Shown here piece after piece: positions 8,134-18,309 of a stretch of DNA of 64,000 nt. Source of the stretch: Variovorax sp. dw_308. Its GTDB lineage: Bacteria > Pseudomonadota > Gammaproteobacteria > Burkholderiales > Burkholderiaceae_C. The stretch covers positions 434,001 to 498,000 of the forward strand of contig NZ_JAATOM010000001.1 of assembly GCF_019207085.1 (NCBI RefSeq), in the 5' to 3' direction. How positions within the stretch are numbered: the first letter of the stretch is position 1; each line of letters begins with the position of its first letter. The notes under the pieces were generated by a model that had not been told where the DNA came from, ran no database searches, and saw only the letters and a list, made by a program, of their open reading frames with translations. Both the position numbers and the translations under genes were made by a program.

Positions 8134-11100
8134 ATGAACTCACCACCACCACCACCACCGCCGCCAGGTCAGCAAGTTTTCATAAGCTATTCGAGAGCCG
8201 ATGGTAAGTGTGCCGAGGCACTGAAAACTTACCTTAAGGGTGCGAATTTCACTGTTTTTGTGGATACGCAGATGCGGGGAAGCAAGCCATTTTCCCCGAT
8301 GCTCGAGGCAAAAATTGACTCCGCACTCGCCGTGGTGGTTCTGTGGTCAAAAGAGTCGGTGAGGTCTCGCTGGGTTCGCGCAGAAGCGCACGAGGGACTC
8401 CTCGATGAAAAAGTCGTTTCCGTCGTAATTCAGGTTGACTGTAAGCTGCCAATGGAATTCCGAACCCTGAATTACTTTGATCTCGCGGGCTGGGATCTCA
8501 AGTCCAAAACTCCGCAACTGGAAGCAGTCGTTGAAAGCATTGCCGAATTGTGCCAGACCGAGGCATATGAAATGCGTGGTGGACTCAGGGGAATCGATGA
8601 CGGACAGCTTGAAGAAAATCAGAGAATATTTCACGAATTTTTACTAGCAGACAGTTCGAAATCGTTGCCGCAGTTGCCGACGGACCTCCTGCAGCTTGCG
8701 GGTAGAGCGTTCAACGAAAGGGTAACTGATTTGCGCAGCTATCTTGTCAAACGAGTTGCAAAATGGTGCTCTCCAAATAATGGAGATTTGAGCCGTCTTT
8801 TCGTCGAGCTTCGGTTCAAGGCAGATAAGTTTCGTGGTCTGCCAGAGCCCGATTATGAGGACTTGGCTGCACTGCTGGAAGCGCAGCCCGATGCGGATGC
8901 CTGGATGCTGATGGGGGAGCCCGGAGGCGGAAAATCCACTGCATTGCAACACCACGAATTGCGCACGGCGACAGAAGGATTGCGGGCCATTGAGAAAAGA
9001 GAGAAGCCGAAGGAGTTGTGCTTTTGGGTGTCGCTTTCCTCGTATACATTAGCCGATCCGGAGCCAAACGAGTGGCTCAAGTATCTCTGGAAAGAAGAAA
9101 CCAAAAATAGCTTTCTCGGCTGGGATGAAGCGTGCCACTGGGCGCAAATCCGTATCTTGGCGGACGGCTTGAATGAAATAAGTCCGAATGACAAGGCTTC
9201 ACGCGCTAAAGCCATGGGGCGTTGGGCAAAGTGGGCTGCCGACTTGAGCAACTCATCCAATGGCCGCCTCGCTCCGGTTTTCAGCGTGCGAACACTGGAA
9301 ATCGGCGAAGGACTGCGTGGAAAAAAACTAGTACCTCGTCCTATACGTCTCGCTGAGTGGAGCGACGAGCAAATTGACAAGTATTGCCAAAAACGTGAAG
9401 CAGGCGCAGTATTGAGCGCACTACATAAGCCAGGGACAGACAAGCTCCGTGAGATGTGTCGGGTGCCGTTCAATTTGCACGCACAGTGCGAGCTGCACGA
9501 AGCGACGGGGCGGCTCGCTGTTGATCTCGGTGAACAATTGAGCGGCATTGTCTGGTTGCGCCTGCATCGTGAGTTGAATGACAGACCAGACGGGGCATTA
9601 AGGGCCGAGGGTTTGTTAAGCCAGGACGAACTCGAGTTCGCCGTTCGCCCCGACCGTCCGTGGAAATATGACCTTCGTGCTACTCCGGAAGATGGTTGGC
9701 TCTTGAGGGGCTTTGACGCGCACGCGGAGTCCCTTATTCGCTCGTCGAAGGAGGGAGGGGTCGATCCGTATAAGTTCAGCCAGAGGGAGATGCTCTTGCA
9801 GTTGGCCGAGGTGTTGCGCCAAGCTAACGCGTCACCCCATGACGAGGCGCCTTTCGATCTTGCTGTCACGGAGCCTCCGCATCCCCGTGTTTTGTTGCAG
9901 GCAGCAAAGGCATTGGGATTCATCCACGGATGGAGCCCCCCGGACGAGAAGGATGGCAGTGAGGGCACCTTTCTCGAATACCGACACCCCCTGTGGCATG
10001 AGTTCTTCGTCGGGCGAAATCTGAGAAACCGTCTGGTGAAAAATGAAAGTCCGGACAATCCGAAATTGATTTTCCCAGCTCCTGAGCTTGTGCCTTTCCA
10101 CGACGTTTGGGCTGCCCTGGAAACGAACGAACCCCTTCCAGCACCTGCGCTAAGTACCTGGGAAGAGGCTGTCAAAATTGCTGTGCAATTGAGCGGCAAT
10201 CCGATAGATTGGATTCGCCACCTGAGTGCGACCAATCTAGCTCTGGCTGGACGCGCCGCGGCTGCGTCGCTGGCGCGTCTCAACAGCAAGCGAGAGTGGT
10301 CGGAACAACTGGTTCCCCTTCGCGCGGCGCTTCTGACCCGGAGTGGCGATGTCACGGTCGACTTGCGGCAACGCATCGAGGCAGGCCAGATTCTTGGTCA
10401 ACTGGGAGATCCACGTTATCTGGAAGGACAAACCAAGGAGGAAGTGCGCTTCAAAATGCCGACGAAGTGGATTCGCATCGAAGCTGGCGTGTATCGCATT
10501 GGCGTGCGTGGCGATCAGCCTGATGAGAAACCTGTTACCGATGTCGGCATCGAGGCGTTTGAAATGGCATTTGCACCGGTTACCAACTCCGAGTACCGTT
10601 GTTTCGTCGATGATGGCGGTTACAACTGCGAACATTGGTGGGGGAGCGGCCGGGAATTGGAGTGGTGGAAAGATGGATTACGTGACAACGAAGAGGTAAA
10701 AGAATGGCGAAATATTTTCCGCAAAGCGCGCGATGATCTCGGGGGCACGCTCGCGCGCGTGCCTTGCACTGCGTCTCAACGCGGGTGGCTCAAAGCGAAC
10801 GCTGAAAAAGATAATGACGCAATCGAGAGACTACTGGAATCACGATGGGGCGCCCACGCGTACCGCCTGCCTCAAGAGTGGGCGAACGCAGCATTCAACC
10901 AGCCTTCACAGCCGGTTGTCGGCATCAGCCTGTTTGAAGCCAATGCCTACTGCCGATGGCTTTCCGCGCAAAGTGAACAGAATATCGTGCTGCCCACTGA
11001 GGCCCAATGGGAGGCCGCCGCACGTGGCAAGAAAGGGCGCAAATGGCCGTGGGGCAGTGCGAAAGTCAAGCCCTGTCAAATTAATGGCGATTATTCCCAT

Positions 11101-11388
11101 TTGCGCTGCACAAGTCCTGTGGGAGTCTTCGCTACCGCCGATACCCCGAACGGCTTGACCGACATGGCAGGAAATGTCTTGGAGTGGACGTGCAGCGAAT
11201 ACGCACCAGTTCTGGATGCCAGCAAACTTGGTGGAGCCGCAACCGATCAATGTGACCGACTGTCCGTACGCGGCGGTTCATGGTTTCACCTCGACAAGTT
11301 CAGTCGCGCCGGATTTCGCGGCGGTCAGTTTCCAGGCCATCGCAATGAGTTCCTGGGATTTCGAGTGATTCGCAAACTGACAGGTTGA
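8134..11388 (+). CDS. TIR-NACHT-FGE(C-type lectin) STAND protein
   Basis: A 1084-residue three-part protein. After a run of eight prolines comes a TIR domain (about 10-150: VFISYSRADG, then SRWVRAEAHEGL with the candidate NADase Glu). A NACHT-type NTPase follows, with Walker A GEPGGGKS (about 261-268), Walker B ILADGLNEI (about 342-350) and a sensor-like FSVRTLE. The C-terminal ~305 residues form a formylglycine-generating-enzyme/C-type lectin fold (VYRIGV, VTNSEYRCFVDDGGY, LPTEAQWEAAARG, GLTDMAGNVLEWTCSEY, SVRGGSWFH...GFRV). The GGSW block lacks the Cys pair of true FGE enzymes, so the domain is more likely a sensor. Such proteins act as stimulus-activated conflict effectors. I chose ATG 8134 over the TTG at 8038. 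Base composition is clearly lower in GC than its neighbours (25 G/C of 60 at 8581-8640), which suggests transfer. Confidence 0.88.
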   Translation: MNSPPPPPPPPGQQVFISYSRADGKCAEALKTYLKGANFTVFVDTQMRGSKPFSPMLEAKIDSALAVVVLWSKESVRSRWVRAEAHEGLLDEKVVSVVIQVDCKLPMEFRTLNYFDLAGWDLKSKTPQLEAVVESIAELCQTEAYEMRGGLRGIDDGQLEENQRIFHEFLLADSSKSLPQLPTDLLQLAGRAFNERVTDLRSYLVKRVAKWCSPNNGDLSRLFVELRFKADKFRGLPEPDYEDLAALLEAQPDADAWMLMGEPGGGKSTALQHHELRTATEGLRAIEKREKPKELCFWVSLSSYTLADPEPNEWLKYLWKEETKNSFLGWDEACHWAQIRILADGLNEISPNDKASRAKAMGRWAKWAADLSNSSNGRLAPVFSVRTLEIGEGLRGKKLVPRPIRLAEWSDEQIDKYCQKREAGAVLSALHKPGTDKLREMCRVPFNLHAQCELHEATGRLAVDLGEQLSGIVWLRLHRELNDRPDGALRAEGLLSQDELEFAVRPDRPWKYDLRATPEDGWLLRGFDAHAESLIRSSKEGGVDPYKFSQREMLLQLAEVLRQANASPHDEAPFDLAVTEPPHPRVLLQAAKALGFIHGWSPPDEKDGSEGTFLEYRHPLWHEFFVGRNLRNRLVKNESPDNPKLIFPAPELVPFHDVWAALETNEPLPAPALSTWEEAVKIAVQLSGNPIDWIRHLSATNLALAGRAAAASLARLNSKREWSEQLVPLRAALLTRSGDVTVDLRQRIEAGQILGQLGDPRYLEGQTKEEVRFKMPTKWIRIEAGVYRIGVRGDQPDEKPVTDVGIEAFEMAFAPVTNSEYRCFVDDGGYNCEHWWGSGRELEWWKDGLRDNEEVKEWRNIFRKARDDLGGTLARVPCTASQRGWLKANAEKDNDAIERLLESRWGAHAYRLPQEWANAAFNQPSQPVVGISLFEANAYCRWLSAQSEQNIVLPTEAQWEAAARGKKGRKWPWGSAKVKPCQINGDYSHLRCTSPVGVFATADTPNGLTDMAGNVLEWTCSEYAPVLDASKLGGAATDQCDRLSVRGGSWFHLDKFSRAGFRGGQFPGHRNEFLGFRVIRKLTG

Positions 11389-11521
11389 GTCCGGGGCGTT
11401 GACGCAGCGAGTGCAGGCCAGGTCCTTCTGGTGCGCGCCTGTGAGTTACCTTGTCGCGAATACGCGTTGGTTCATGCGATGGCCCAGTTTCCGCCATGCG
11501 GCTTGATGCGTCTACGCTCCC

Positions 11522-11985
11522 TCAAGTCACCGGCGCCGGATTGAACAACACCAGCGCGTTGTGCAGCTTCCAGTGCTCGGTCCAGGTCTTCTTGCGACCG
11601 CTGGCCACGTCCAGCATCAGCTGGAACATCTCCCACCCCACGTCCGCGATGGTCTTCTCCCCCGTGGCGATGGTGCCCGCGTTGATGTTCATCAGGTCCT
11701 GCCAGTGGTGTGGCAGGTCAGCCCGCGTGGGCCACCTTGATGATCGGCAGGCTAGGCCGTACAGCGTGCCGCGGCCCTTCGTAAACACATGCAGATTCAT
11801 GCCCGCAGCGTGTCGCAGATGAAGTCGCTCGCCGACGTGGCCACATGTCCCTTCTGCTCCAGCTTCTCGCCTGGAGAAATGTCGCCAGAGATCGGCGAGC
11901 TGCCCGACTTCACGATCGCGAGCCTATCGCCTTCTCAACGATGTTCGACAACCCGTCCTTCTTGTTGACCGGCGTGGTGTCCCTG
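11522..11985 (-). pseudogene. Decayed 3' fragment of a garD copy
   Basis: On the minus strand the last 92 codons read as a near copy of the C terminus of the intact garD at 23473-25065, sharing for example [20 protein letters not shown] and the same final FNPAPVT and stop. Similarity begins at the stop codon (11522 and 23473) and can be followed to about 11985. On the way there are compensating indels ([12 protein letters not shown] against [13 protein letters not shown]) and a roughly 10-nt deletion near 11805. No start or N-terminal two-thirds is present. It is a dead, truncated paralogue in the same orientation as the intact gene, so the pair forms a direct repeat around the RND and two-component genes. 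Confidence 0.85.
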
Positions 11986-12137
11986 AGCGGTTGCGGCTGC
12001 CTCTCGTCGTCGACAAGCGGGCCTGCGCTACAGCTGAAACACGAGCCCGTGCGCCTGAAACCCGAGCGCAACGCAGGCCCCGCACGATCGGCTCTCACTG
12101 ACAGCAACCCCATCGTCCACTGACAGGAGCCGCTTCC
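11986..12137. other. Upstream region of the RND efflux operon
   Basis: A short stretch without homology to garD and without a convincing gene. It must carry the efflux operon promoter. An AGGAG lies about 9 nt before the adaptor ATG at 12138. The 11389-11521 gap before the pseudogene likewise holds nothing I can identify. Confidence 0.4.
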
Positions 12138-13412
12138 ATGCACTCACTCCAAGCACTCATGCGCAGCCGCGGCAGCGCCGCCCTTTGCGTCCTCCTGCTG
12201 GCGGGATGCGGAGATTCGAAACCACATGCGCCCGTGGCACAGGCGCCCGAAGTGGAGGTGGTCGCCGTGCACCGGCAGCCAGTGCCGATCACCACCGAGT
12301 TGCCGGGCCGCACCTCGGCCTACCTGGTGGCGCAGGTGCGCGCGCGGGTCGACGGCATCGTACTGAAGCGCGAGTTCGAGGAGGGCTCGGACGTCAAGGC
12401 GAACCAGTCGCTCTACCGCATCGATCCGGCGCCCTACCGCGCCGCGCTCGACGGCGCGCTGGCCTCGCTGCAGAACGCGCAGGCCAGCCTGGTTTCGGCC
12501 AACGCGTTGGCGCAGCGCGACCGGCAACTCATCGACGCCAACGCGGTGAGCAAGCAGGACCTGGACAACGCGGTCGCCGCGCAGGGCGAGGCGCAAGCCG
12601 CGGTCGCCTCCGGCAAGGCAGCAGTCGAGGCTGCGCGCATCAACCTGGCCTACACCGACGTGGTCTCGCCGATCAGCGGCCGCGTCGGCATCTCGCAGGT
12701 GACGCAGGGCGCCTACGTGCAGGGCAGCACCGCGACGCTGCTGTCCACCGTGCAGCAAGTGGACCCCATCTACGTGGACCTGAACCGCTCCAGCCTGGCC
12801 GGGCTGCAATGGCGGCGCGACCTCGCCTCCGGCAAGCTGAAGCTCGACGGCGCCGACGCGGCGAAGGTGCAACTCACGCTGGAAGACGGCACCCGGTACC
12901 CGCAGCCGGGCAAGCTCGAGTTCAGCGACATCACGGTCGATGCCGGCACCGGCTCGGTAACGGTGCGCGCGGTCTTCCCGAATCCGGAGCATGTGCTGCT
13001 GCCGGGCATGTTCGTGCGCGCCAGCATCGACCAGGGCGTGGACGACGCCGCGCTGCTGGTGCCGCAGGTCGGCGTGACCCACGATCCGAAGGGCCAGGCG
13101 ACGGTGTTCGTCGTCGGTCCGGACAACAAGGTCGCGCTGCGCACGGTGCAGGCGACGCGCACCATCGGCGACCGTTGGGTCGTCGACGGCGGCCTGGTCG
13201 ATGGTGAGAAAGTGATCGTGGCGGGACTGCAGAAGGTGCGGGACGGCGCGCTGGTGCGGCCGGTGGAAACGGCCCCGGAGGGCGCGCCCGGCGCACCCCT
13301 CGCGTCGCTGGCGCCACCGGCGGCCCTCACGCCGCTGGCGCCGGTGAAGGTCGCAGCTGCGGGCAGCGCGGCCGTCCACCCCGTCGTCGCCTCCAGCGCC
13401 AACCAGGAGTGA
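12138..13412 (+). CDS. RND efflux periplasmic adaptor (AcrA/MexA family) lipoprotein
   Basis: A 424-residue membrane fusion protein. It has a lipoprotein signal with lipobox LLAGC (Cys24). The barrel-sandwich and lipoyl parts follow ([43 protein letters not shown]), then an alpha hairpin (about 100-170, Ala/Gln-rich coiled coil) and the second lipoyl half [16 protein letters not shown] beta-barrel and membrane-proximal domain come next ([13 protein letters not shown]), with an Ala/Pro-rich tail. It connects the inner-membrane RND pump to the outer-membrane channel. It is first of three same-strand genes and ends inside the start of the permease gene (GTGA overlap). No TetR- or MarR-type regulator adjoins; the nearest regulators are the two-component genes downstream. 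Confidence 0.93.
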   Translation: MHSLQALMRSRGSAALCVLLLAGCGDSKPHAPVAQAPEVEVVAVHRQPVPITTELPGRTSAYLVAQVRARVDGIVLKREFEEGSDVKANQSLYRIDPAPYRAALDGALASLQNAQASLVSANALAQRDRQLIDANAVSKQDLDNAVAAQGEAQAAVASGKAAVEAARINLAYTDVVSPISGRVGISQVTQGAYVQGSTATLLSTVQQVDPIYVDLNRSSLAGLQWRRDLASGKLKLDGADAAKVQLTLEDGTRYPQPGKLEFSDITVDAGTGSVTVRAVFPNPEHVLLPGMFVRASIDQGVDDAALLVPQVGVTHDPKGQATVFVVGPDNKVALRTVQATRTIGDRWVVDGGLVDGEKVIVAGLQKVRDGALVRPVETAPEGAPGAPLASLAPPAALTPLAPVKVAAAGSAAVHPVVASSANQE

Positions 13413-16400
13413 TCCGCCATGCCAGGTTCTTCATCGCGCGGCCGATCTTCGCGATCGTGCTCGCCGTCCTCATCATGCTGGCGGGGGCCCTGTCGATCTT
13501 CACGCTGCCGGTCGAGCAGTACCCGCAGATCGCGCCGCCCACGGTGCAGATCACGACCAGCTATCCCGGCGCCTCGGCGACCACCGTGCAGGACACGGTG
13601 GTCCAGGTCATCGAGCAATCGATGAGCGGGCTCGACCACCTGCTGTACCTGTCCTCGGCCAGCGATGACACCGGCCAGTCGACCACCACGCTGACCTTCG
13701 CGCCCGGCACCAATCCGGACATCGCGGAGGTGCAGGTGCAGAACAAGCTGCAGCTGGCCACGCCGCTGTTGCCGGCGCAGGTGCAGCAGACCGGCGTGCG
13801 CATCACCAAGTCCAGCAGCTCGACGCTGCTGGTGGCGGCCTTCGTGTCGACGGACGGCAGCATGAACAAGTTCGACATTGCCAACTACATCGTCTCGCAT
13901 GTCCAGGACCCGGTCAGCCGGCTCGACGGCGTGGGCAACCTCAACGTGTTCGGCACGCAGTACGCGATCCGGATCTGGCTGGACCCGCAGAAGCTCTACA
14001 GCTACGCGCTCACGCCGGTAGACGTGACCACGGCCGTGACCAACCAGAACGTGCAGGTCTCCGGCGGCCAGCTGGGCGGGGCGCCTGCCGTGGGCAACCA
14101 GCAGCTCACCGCCACCATCACGGCCGCGACGCTGCTGCGCACGCCGGAGGACTTCGGCGCGATCCTGCTGAAGGTGCTGCCGGACGGCTCGCAGGTGCGC
14201 CTGCGGGATGTCTCGCGCATCGACCTGGGTGCCGAGAACTTCGCCGTCGACACCCACTACAACGGCAAGCCGGCCGCCGGCATCGCGGTGCAGCTGTCCA
14301 CCGGCGGCAATGCGCTGGCGACGGCGAAGGCGGTGCGCGGCAGCATCGAGGAGCTCTCGAAGTACTTCCCGCCCGGGCTGAAGGTGGTGTACCCGAACGA
14401 CTCGACGCCCTTCATCCGCGAGTCGATCAAGGAAGTCGTGAAGACCCTGTTCGAAGGCATCGCACTGGTGTTCCTGGTGATGCTGCTGTTCCTGCAGAAC
14501 ATCCGCGCCACCCTCATACCCACCATCGCGGTGCCGGTGGTGCTGCTGGGCACCTTCGGCGTGATGGCGGCGCTGGGCTTCACCATCAACACGCTGTCGA
14601 TGTTCGGCCTGGTGCTGGCGATCGGCCTGCTGGTGGACGACGCGATCGTCGTGGTGGAGAACGTCGAGCGCGTCATGGAGGAAGAAGGCCTGTCGGCGGC
14701 CGACGCGACCCGCAAGGCGATGCAGCAGATCTCCGGCGCGCTGGTCGGCGTGGCGATGGTGCTGTGCGCCGTGTTCGTGCCGGTGGCGTTCTCGGGCGGC
14801 ACGGTGGGCGCGATCTACCGGCAGTTCTCGCTCACGATCGTCTCGGCGATGCTGCTGTCGGTGTTCGTCGCGCTGACGCTCACGCCGGCGCTGTGCGCGC
14901 TGATCCTGAAGCCCGCCGACCGGGAATCGGGCACGCCGAAGACGGGCTTCTTCGGCTGGTTCAACCGCCAGTTCGACAGCTCGCGCGACGGCTATGTGCA
15001 CGGCGTGCGCCACGTGATCGGCCGCGCCGGGCGCTGGTTCGTGATCTATGCGGCGATCATCGCCGCGGTGGGGTGGATGTTCGTCCACCTGCCGACCTCC
15101 TTCCTGCCGACGGAGGACCAGGGCTTCCTCTACATCCAGGTGCAGACGCCGCCCGGCGCGAGCATGGAACGAACGGGCGGCGTGCTCGAGACCATCAGCG
15201 ACTACCTGGCGAAGGACGAGGCCGACACCGTCCAGGCCAGCTTCCAGGTGAACGGCTTCAACTTCGCCGGCCGCGGCCAGAACCAGGGCCTGGTGTATGT
15301 GCAGCTGAAGGACTTTCACGAGCGCACGCGGCCCGAGCTCAGCGCCAACGCCCTGACTGCGCGCCTGACCAAGCGCTTCGCGCCGTTCAAGGACGCGGTG
15401 ATCATCCCGATCAACCCGCCCGCGATCCAGGGGCTGGGCACGGCGGACGGCTTCGACTTCGAACTGGAGGACCGCGGCGGCGTCGGCCACGAGAAGCTGA
15501 TGCAGGCACTCGACAAGCTGCTGGACCTCGCCCGCCACGACCCGGACCTTGCGCTGGTGCGTCAAAACGGGCTGGCCGACAACCCGACCTTCAAGGTCGA
15601 GGCGGACCGCGAGAAGGCCAGCGCCCTGGGCGTTGCCATCGCCGATTCCGACCAGGCCTTCTCGATCGCCTGGGGGGCGCGCTACGTCAACAACTTCCTC
15701 GACACCGATGGCCGCATCAAGAAGGTGTACGTGCAGGCCGACGCGCCGTACCGCATGAACCCGGAGGACCTGGACCGCCTCTACGTGCGCAACGCGCAGG
15801 GTGGCATGACGCCGTACTCGGCCTTCGCGAAGGGCTCGTGGAGCTGGGGACCGCCGCAACTGCAGCGCTACAACGGCGTGCCCGCGATCGAGATCCAGGG
15901 GCAGGCCGCGCCGGGCCGCAGCACCGGCCAGGCCATCGCCGCGATGGAGCGCCTGATGAAGCAGATGCCGCCCGGCGTCGGCTTCGAATGGACCGGCATC
16001 TCTCTGCAGCAACAGCAGTCGGGCTCGCAGGCGCCGTACTTCTATGCGCTGTCGATCCTGGTGGTGTTCCTCTGCCTTGCCGCGCTGTACGAGAGCTGGG
16101 CGATCCCGCTGTCCGTCATTCTGGTCATCCCGCTCGGCGTGCTGGGTGCGCTGGCCGCGACCACCCTGTGCGGCCTGTCCAACGACGTCTATTTCCAGGT
16201 CGGCCTGCTCACGACCATCGGGCTGTCGGCGAAGAACGCCATCCTGATCGTGGAGTTCGCACGCGACCTGCAGGCCGAGGGGCGCAGCGCGCTGGATGCG
16301 GCCATCGAGGCGGCGCACATGCGCTTGCGGCCGATCGTCATGACCTCGCTGGCCTTCGGGCTGGGCGTGCTGCCGCTGGCGCTCGCCCGGGGCGCCGGCT

Positions 16401-16606
16401 CGGCCAGCCAGAACGCGATCGGGGTCGGCGTGATTGGCGGCGTGACCGCGGCGACCTTCCTCGCCATCTTCATGATCCCGATGTTCTACGTCGTGGTCGC
16501 GGGCCGGCTGGCGCGGACGAAGCCGGCGCCAGCGCCGCAACTGCCGGCCGGGGCCGCGAACGCCGGCGCGAACACCAACGCCAACGCAACTCTCGAAGGA
16601 GCTTGA
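13409..16606 (+). CDS. RND multidrug efflux permease (AcrB/MexB, HAE1 family)
   Basis: A 1065-residue proton-driven pump of normal HAE1 length. Visible blocks are [20 protein letters not shown] (TM1), [16 protein letters not shown], the TM4 proton-relay pair in [14 protein letters not shown] (about residue 410), [14 protein letters not shown] and the late [13 protein letters not shown] with its relay Lys. Two large periplasmic loops lie between TM1-2 and TM7-8. The start is GTG at 13409, overlapping the adaptor stop by 4 nt. It has no normally spaced Shine-Dalgarno of its own, so translation is probably coupled. It exports hydrophobic compounds such as drugs, dyes or solvents; substrate specificity cannot be read from the sequence. 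Confidence 0.95.
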   Translation: MIRHARFFIARPIFAIVLAVLIMLAGALSIFTLPVEQYPQIAPPTVQITTSYPGASATTVQDTVVQVIEQSMSGLDHLLYLSSASDDTGQSTTTLTFAPGTNPDIAEVQVQNKLQLATPLLPAQVQQTGVRITKSSSSTLLVAAFVSTDGSMNKFDIANYIVSHVQDPVSRLDGVGNLNVFGTQYAIRIWLDPQKLYSYALTPVDVTTAVTNQNVQVSGGQLGGAPAVGNQQLTATITAATLLRTPEDFGAILLKVLPDGSQVRLRDVSRIDLGAENFAVDTHYNGKPAAGIAVQLSTGGNALATAKAVRGSIEELSKYFPPGLKVVYPNDSTPFIRESIKEVVKTLFEGIALVFLVMLLFLQNIRATLIPTIAVPVVLLGTFGVMAALGFTINTLSMFGLVLAIGLLVDDAIVVVENVERVMEEEGLSAADATRKAMQQISGALVGVAMVLCAVFVPVAFSGGTVGAIYRQFSLTIVSAMLLSVFVALTLTPALCALILKPADRESGTPKTGFFGWFNRQFDSSRDGYVHGVRHVIGRAGRWFVIYAAIIAAVGWMFVHLPTSFLPTEDQGFLYIQVQTPPGASMERTGGVLETISDYLAKDEADTVQASFQVNGFNFAGRGQNQGLVYVQLKDFHERTRPELSANALTARLTKRFAPFKDAVIIPINPPAIQGLGTADGFDFELEDRGGVGHEKLMQALDKLLDLARHDPDLALVRQNGLADNPTFKVEADREKASALGVAIADSDQAFSIAWGARYVNNFLDTDGRIKKVYVQADAPYRMNPEDLDRLYVRNAQGGMTPYSAFAKGSWSWGPPQLQRYNGVPAIEIQGQAAPGRSTGQAIAAMERLMKQMPPGVGFEWTGISLQQQQSGSQAPYFYALSILVVFLCLAALYESWAIPLSVILVIPLGVLGALAATTLCGLSNDVYFQVGLLTTIGLSAKNAILIVEFARDLQAEGRSALDAAIEAAHMRLRPIVMTSLAFGLGVLPLALARGAGSASQNAIGVGVIGGVTAATFLAIFMIPMFYVVVAGRLARTKPAPAPQLPAGAANAGANTNANATLEGA

Positions 16607-16607
16607 C

Positions 16608-18068
16608 ATGCGCACCCTCCCGCTCTGCGCCCTCGCGGCAGCCGCCGCCATCGCCGCGGCCGGCTGTTCGCTGCAGCCGCTCTATCAGCGACCCGCCGCG
16701 CCGGTCGCCGCCGCCTATCCCCTGGTCGAGGGCCAGGGAACAGCGGCGAATGCCGGGGCAGGGCAGTTGCCCGCCACGGACATCGGCTGGCATGACTTCC
16801 TCGCCGATGCGCGCCTGCAGCGCCTGGTGGAGATCGCGCTGCAGAACAACCGCGATCTGCGCGTCGCGATGCTGAACGTGAAGCAGGTGCGCGCGCAGTA
16901 CGGCGTCCAGCGCGCGGCCCTGTTCCCGCAGGTCTCGGCCGGCGTGCAAGGCGCGCAGTCGCGCACCCCGGGCAGCCTGGAGCCGAGCGGCAACACGCTG
17001 CTGACGCATTCGAAGACAGTGGCGCTGTCGGCAGCCTGGGAAGTCGATTTCTTCGGCCGCTTGCAGAGCCTCAGCGACGCGGCCTTCGAGCAATACATGG
17101 CCAGCGCGCACGCGCGCCAGGCCGCCGAGATCCTGCTGGTGTCGGAGGTCGCCGACCAGTACCTCGCGACCCTCGCCAGCGACGAACAACTGGCCGTCAC
17201 GCGCGCCACGCTGGAGGCCGTCACGAGTTCCCTGGCGATCGTGCAGCGCCGCTTCGACGTCGGTACCGCGTCGGATCTCGACCTGAGCCAGGCGCAGACG
17301 CTGGTCGACCAGGCCCGCGTCAACGAGGCCGCGCAACTGCGCCTGCGCGCGCAGGCCGGGAACGCGCTGGTGCTGCTGATCGGCGAGCCCCTGCCGGAGA
17401 ACCTTCCGGCCCCGGTGCGGCTGAGCGAGCAGGCCATCCGCGACGACGTGCCGGCCGGCCTGCCCTCCGACCTGCTCACACGACGCCCTGACATCCTGCA
17501 GGCTGAAGCGCAGTTGCGTTCGGAGAATGCGGACATCGGCGCCGCCCGCGCGGCCTTCTTTCCGCGCATCACGCTGACCGGCGCGTTCGGCTCGGCCAGC
17601 CCGACGCTGGGCGGACTGTTCGGCGCCGGTTCCAGCGCATGGTCCTTCGCCCCCTCGCTGGTGCTGCCGATCTTCGATGCCGGCACCAATCGCGCCAATC
17701 TGGACATCGCGCAGGTGCGCAAGGACATCGGCATCGCGCAGTACGAGAAGGCAATACAGACGGCGTTCCGCGAGGTGTCCGACGGCCTCGCCGCACGCAG
17801 CACCTACGACGACCAGTTGGCCGCGGCGCGGCGCTTCACAGACGAGGAAGGCCGGCGGCTGCGCATCTCGCAACTGCGCTACGAGAGCGGGGTGGACGGG
17901 TACCTGAACGTGCTGACGGCGCAGACCGACCTGTACAACGCCCAGCAGGCGCTGGTGACGGTGCGGCTGGACCGCCTGGAAAGCCTGGTCGACCTGTACC
18001 GGGCGCTGGGTGGCGGGTGGCTCCGGGACACCGGCGAGACGCCGCGCGTGGCGGGCGATCTCGGCTGA
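16608..18068 (+). CDS. Outer-membrane efflux lipoprotein (OprM/NodT family)
   Basis: A 486-residue outer-membrane factor that forms the TolC-like channel of the tripartite pump. The signal peptide ends in lipobox AAAGC (Cys20), followed by SLQPLYQRPAAP, as in OprM-type lipoproteins. Two internal repeats of the outer-membrane efflux domain are visible (DARLQRLVEIALQNNRDLRVA and RRPDILQAEAQLRSENADIGAARAAFFPRI, the second half beginning near residue 290). GAAGGAG precedes the ATG by about 6 nt and the permease stop is 1 nt upstream, so it is translated from the same operon. It is the last gene of the operon and is followed by a palindromic repeat. Confidence 0.94.
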   Translation: MRTLPLCALAAAAAIAAAGCSLQPLYQRPAAPVAAAYPLVEGQGTAANAGAGQLPATDIGWHDFLADARLQRLVEIALQNNRDLRVAMLNVKQVRAQYGVQRAALFPQVSAGVQGAQSRTPGSLEPSGNTLLTHSKTVALSAAWEVDFFGRLQSLSDAAFEQYMASAHARQAAEILLVSEVADQYLATLASDEQLAVTRATLEAVTSSLAIVQRRFDVGTASDLDLSQAQTLVDQARVNEAAQLRLRAQAGNALVLLIGEPLPENLPAPVRLSEQAIRDDVPAGLPSDLLTRRPDILQAEAQLRSENADIGAARAAFFPRITLTGAFGSASPTLGGLFGAGSSAWSFAPSLVLPIFDAGTNRANLDIAQVRKDIGIAQYEKAIQTAFREVSDGLAARSTYDDQLAAARRFTDEEGRRLRISQLRYESGVDGYLNVLTAQTDLYNAQQALVTVRLDRLESLVDLYRALGGGWLRDTGETPRVAGDLG

Positions 18069-18095
18069 TCAACGTTCCGGATGCGGGATCGGGCT

Positions 18096-18219
18096 GCCGA
18101 ACGCAGAGGTCGCAAAGGTTTCGCAAAGGTTTCGCAGAGGTCGCAAAAGGGATGCCAAAAACTTTCTTTTGAATTCCTCTGCGACCTCTGCGTAACTTTG
18201 TCTTTCTTCTGCGTTCGGC
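18096..18219. repeat. Complex palindromic intergenic repeat
   Basis: An imperfect nested palindrome between convergent genes. The outer arms are GCCGAACGCAGAG (18096-18108) and CTTCTGCGTTCGGC (to 18219). The inner arms are CGCAGAGGTCGCA (18133-18145) and TGCGACCTCTGCG (18180-18192), with extra direct copies of TTTCGCAAAGG and CGCAGAGGTCGCAAA. The low-complexity 'cgcagaggtcgcaaagg' style matches a class of dispersed palindromic units seen in environmental proteobacterial genomes. It may end transcription from both sides. Confidence 0.7.
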
Positions 18220-18309
18220 TGTTCGAGTTCAGCCGCGCGCGCTCGACACTGGCAGCACCACGTGGACATCGCGCCTCGCGCGGGAATTTCTACGGCGCGC
18301 CGGGCCGTT

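Noticed and set aside
8134..11521. A diversity-generating retroelement around the FGE tail
   Set aside because: No template repeat or reverse transcriptase is visible in the window, so I list it only as a question, not as a feature.
11845..12123. A 92-codon plus-strand frame across the garD remnant
   Set aside because: It runs antisense through the decayed garD sequence and has no start signal or domain.
12770..16651. A 1293-codon open frame on the minus strand, antisense to the RND permease
   Set aside because: It is an artefact of high-GC codon use. It has Arg/His/Gln-rich low-complexity translation and no domain, while the plus strand encodes a clear AcrB homologue.
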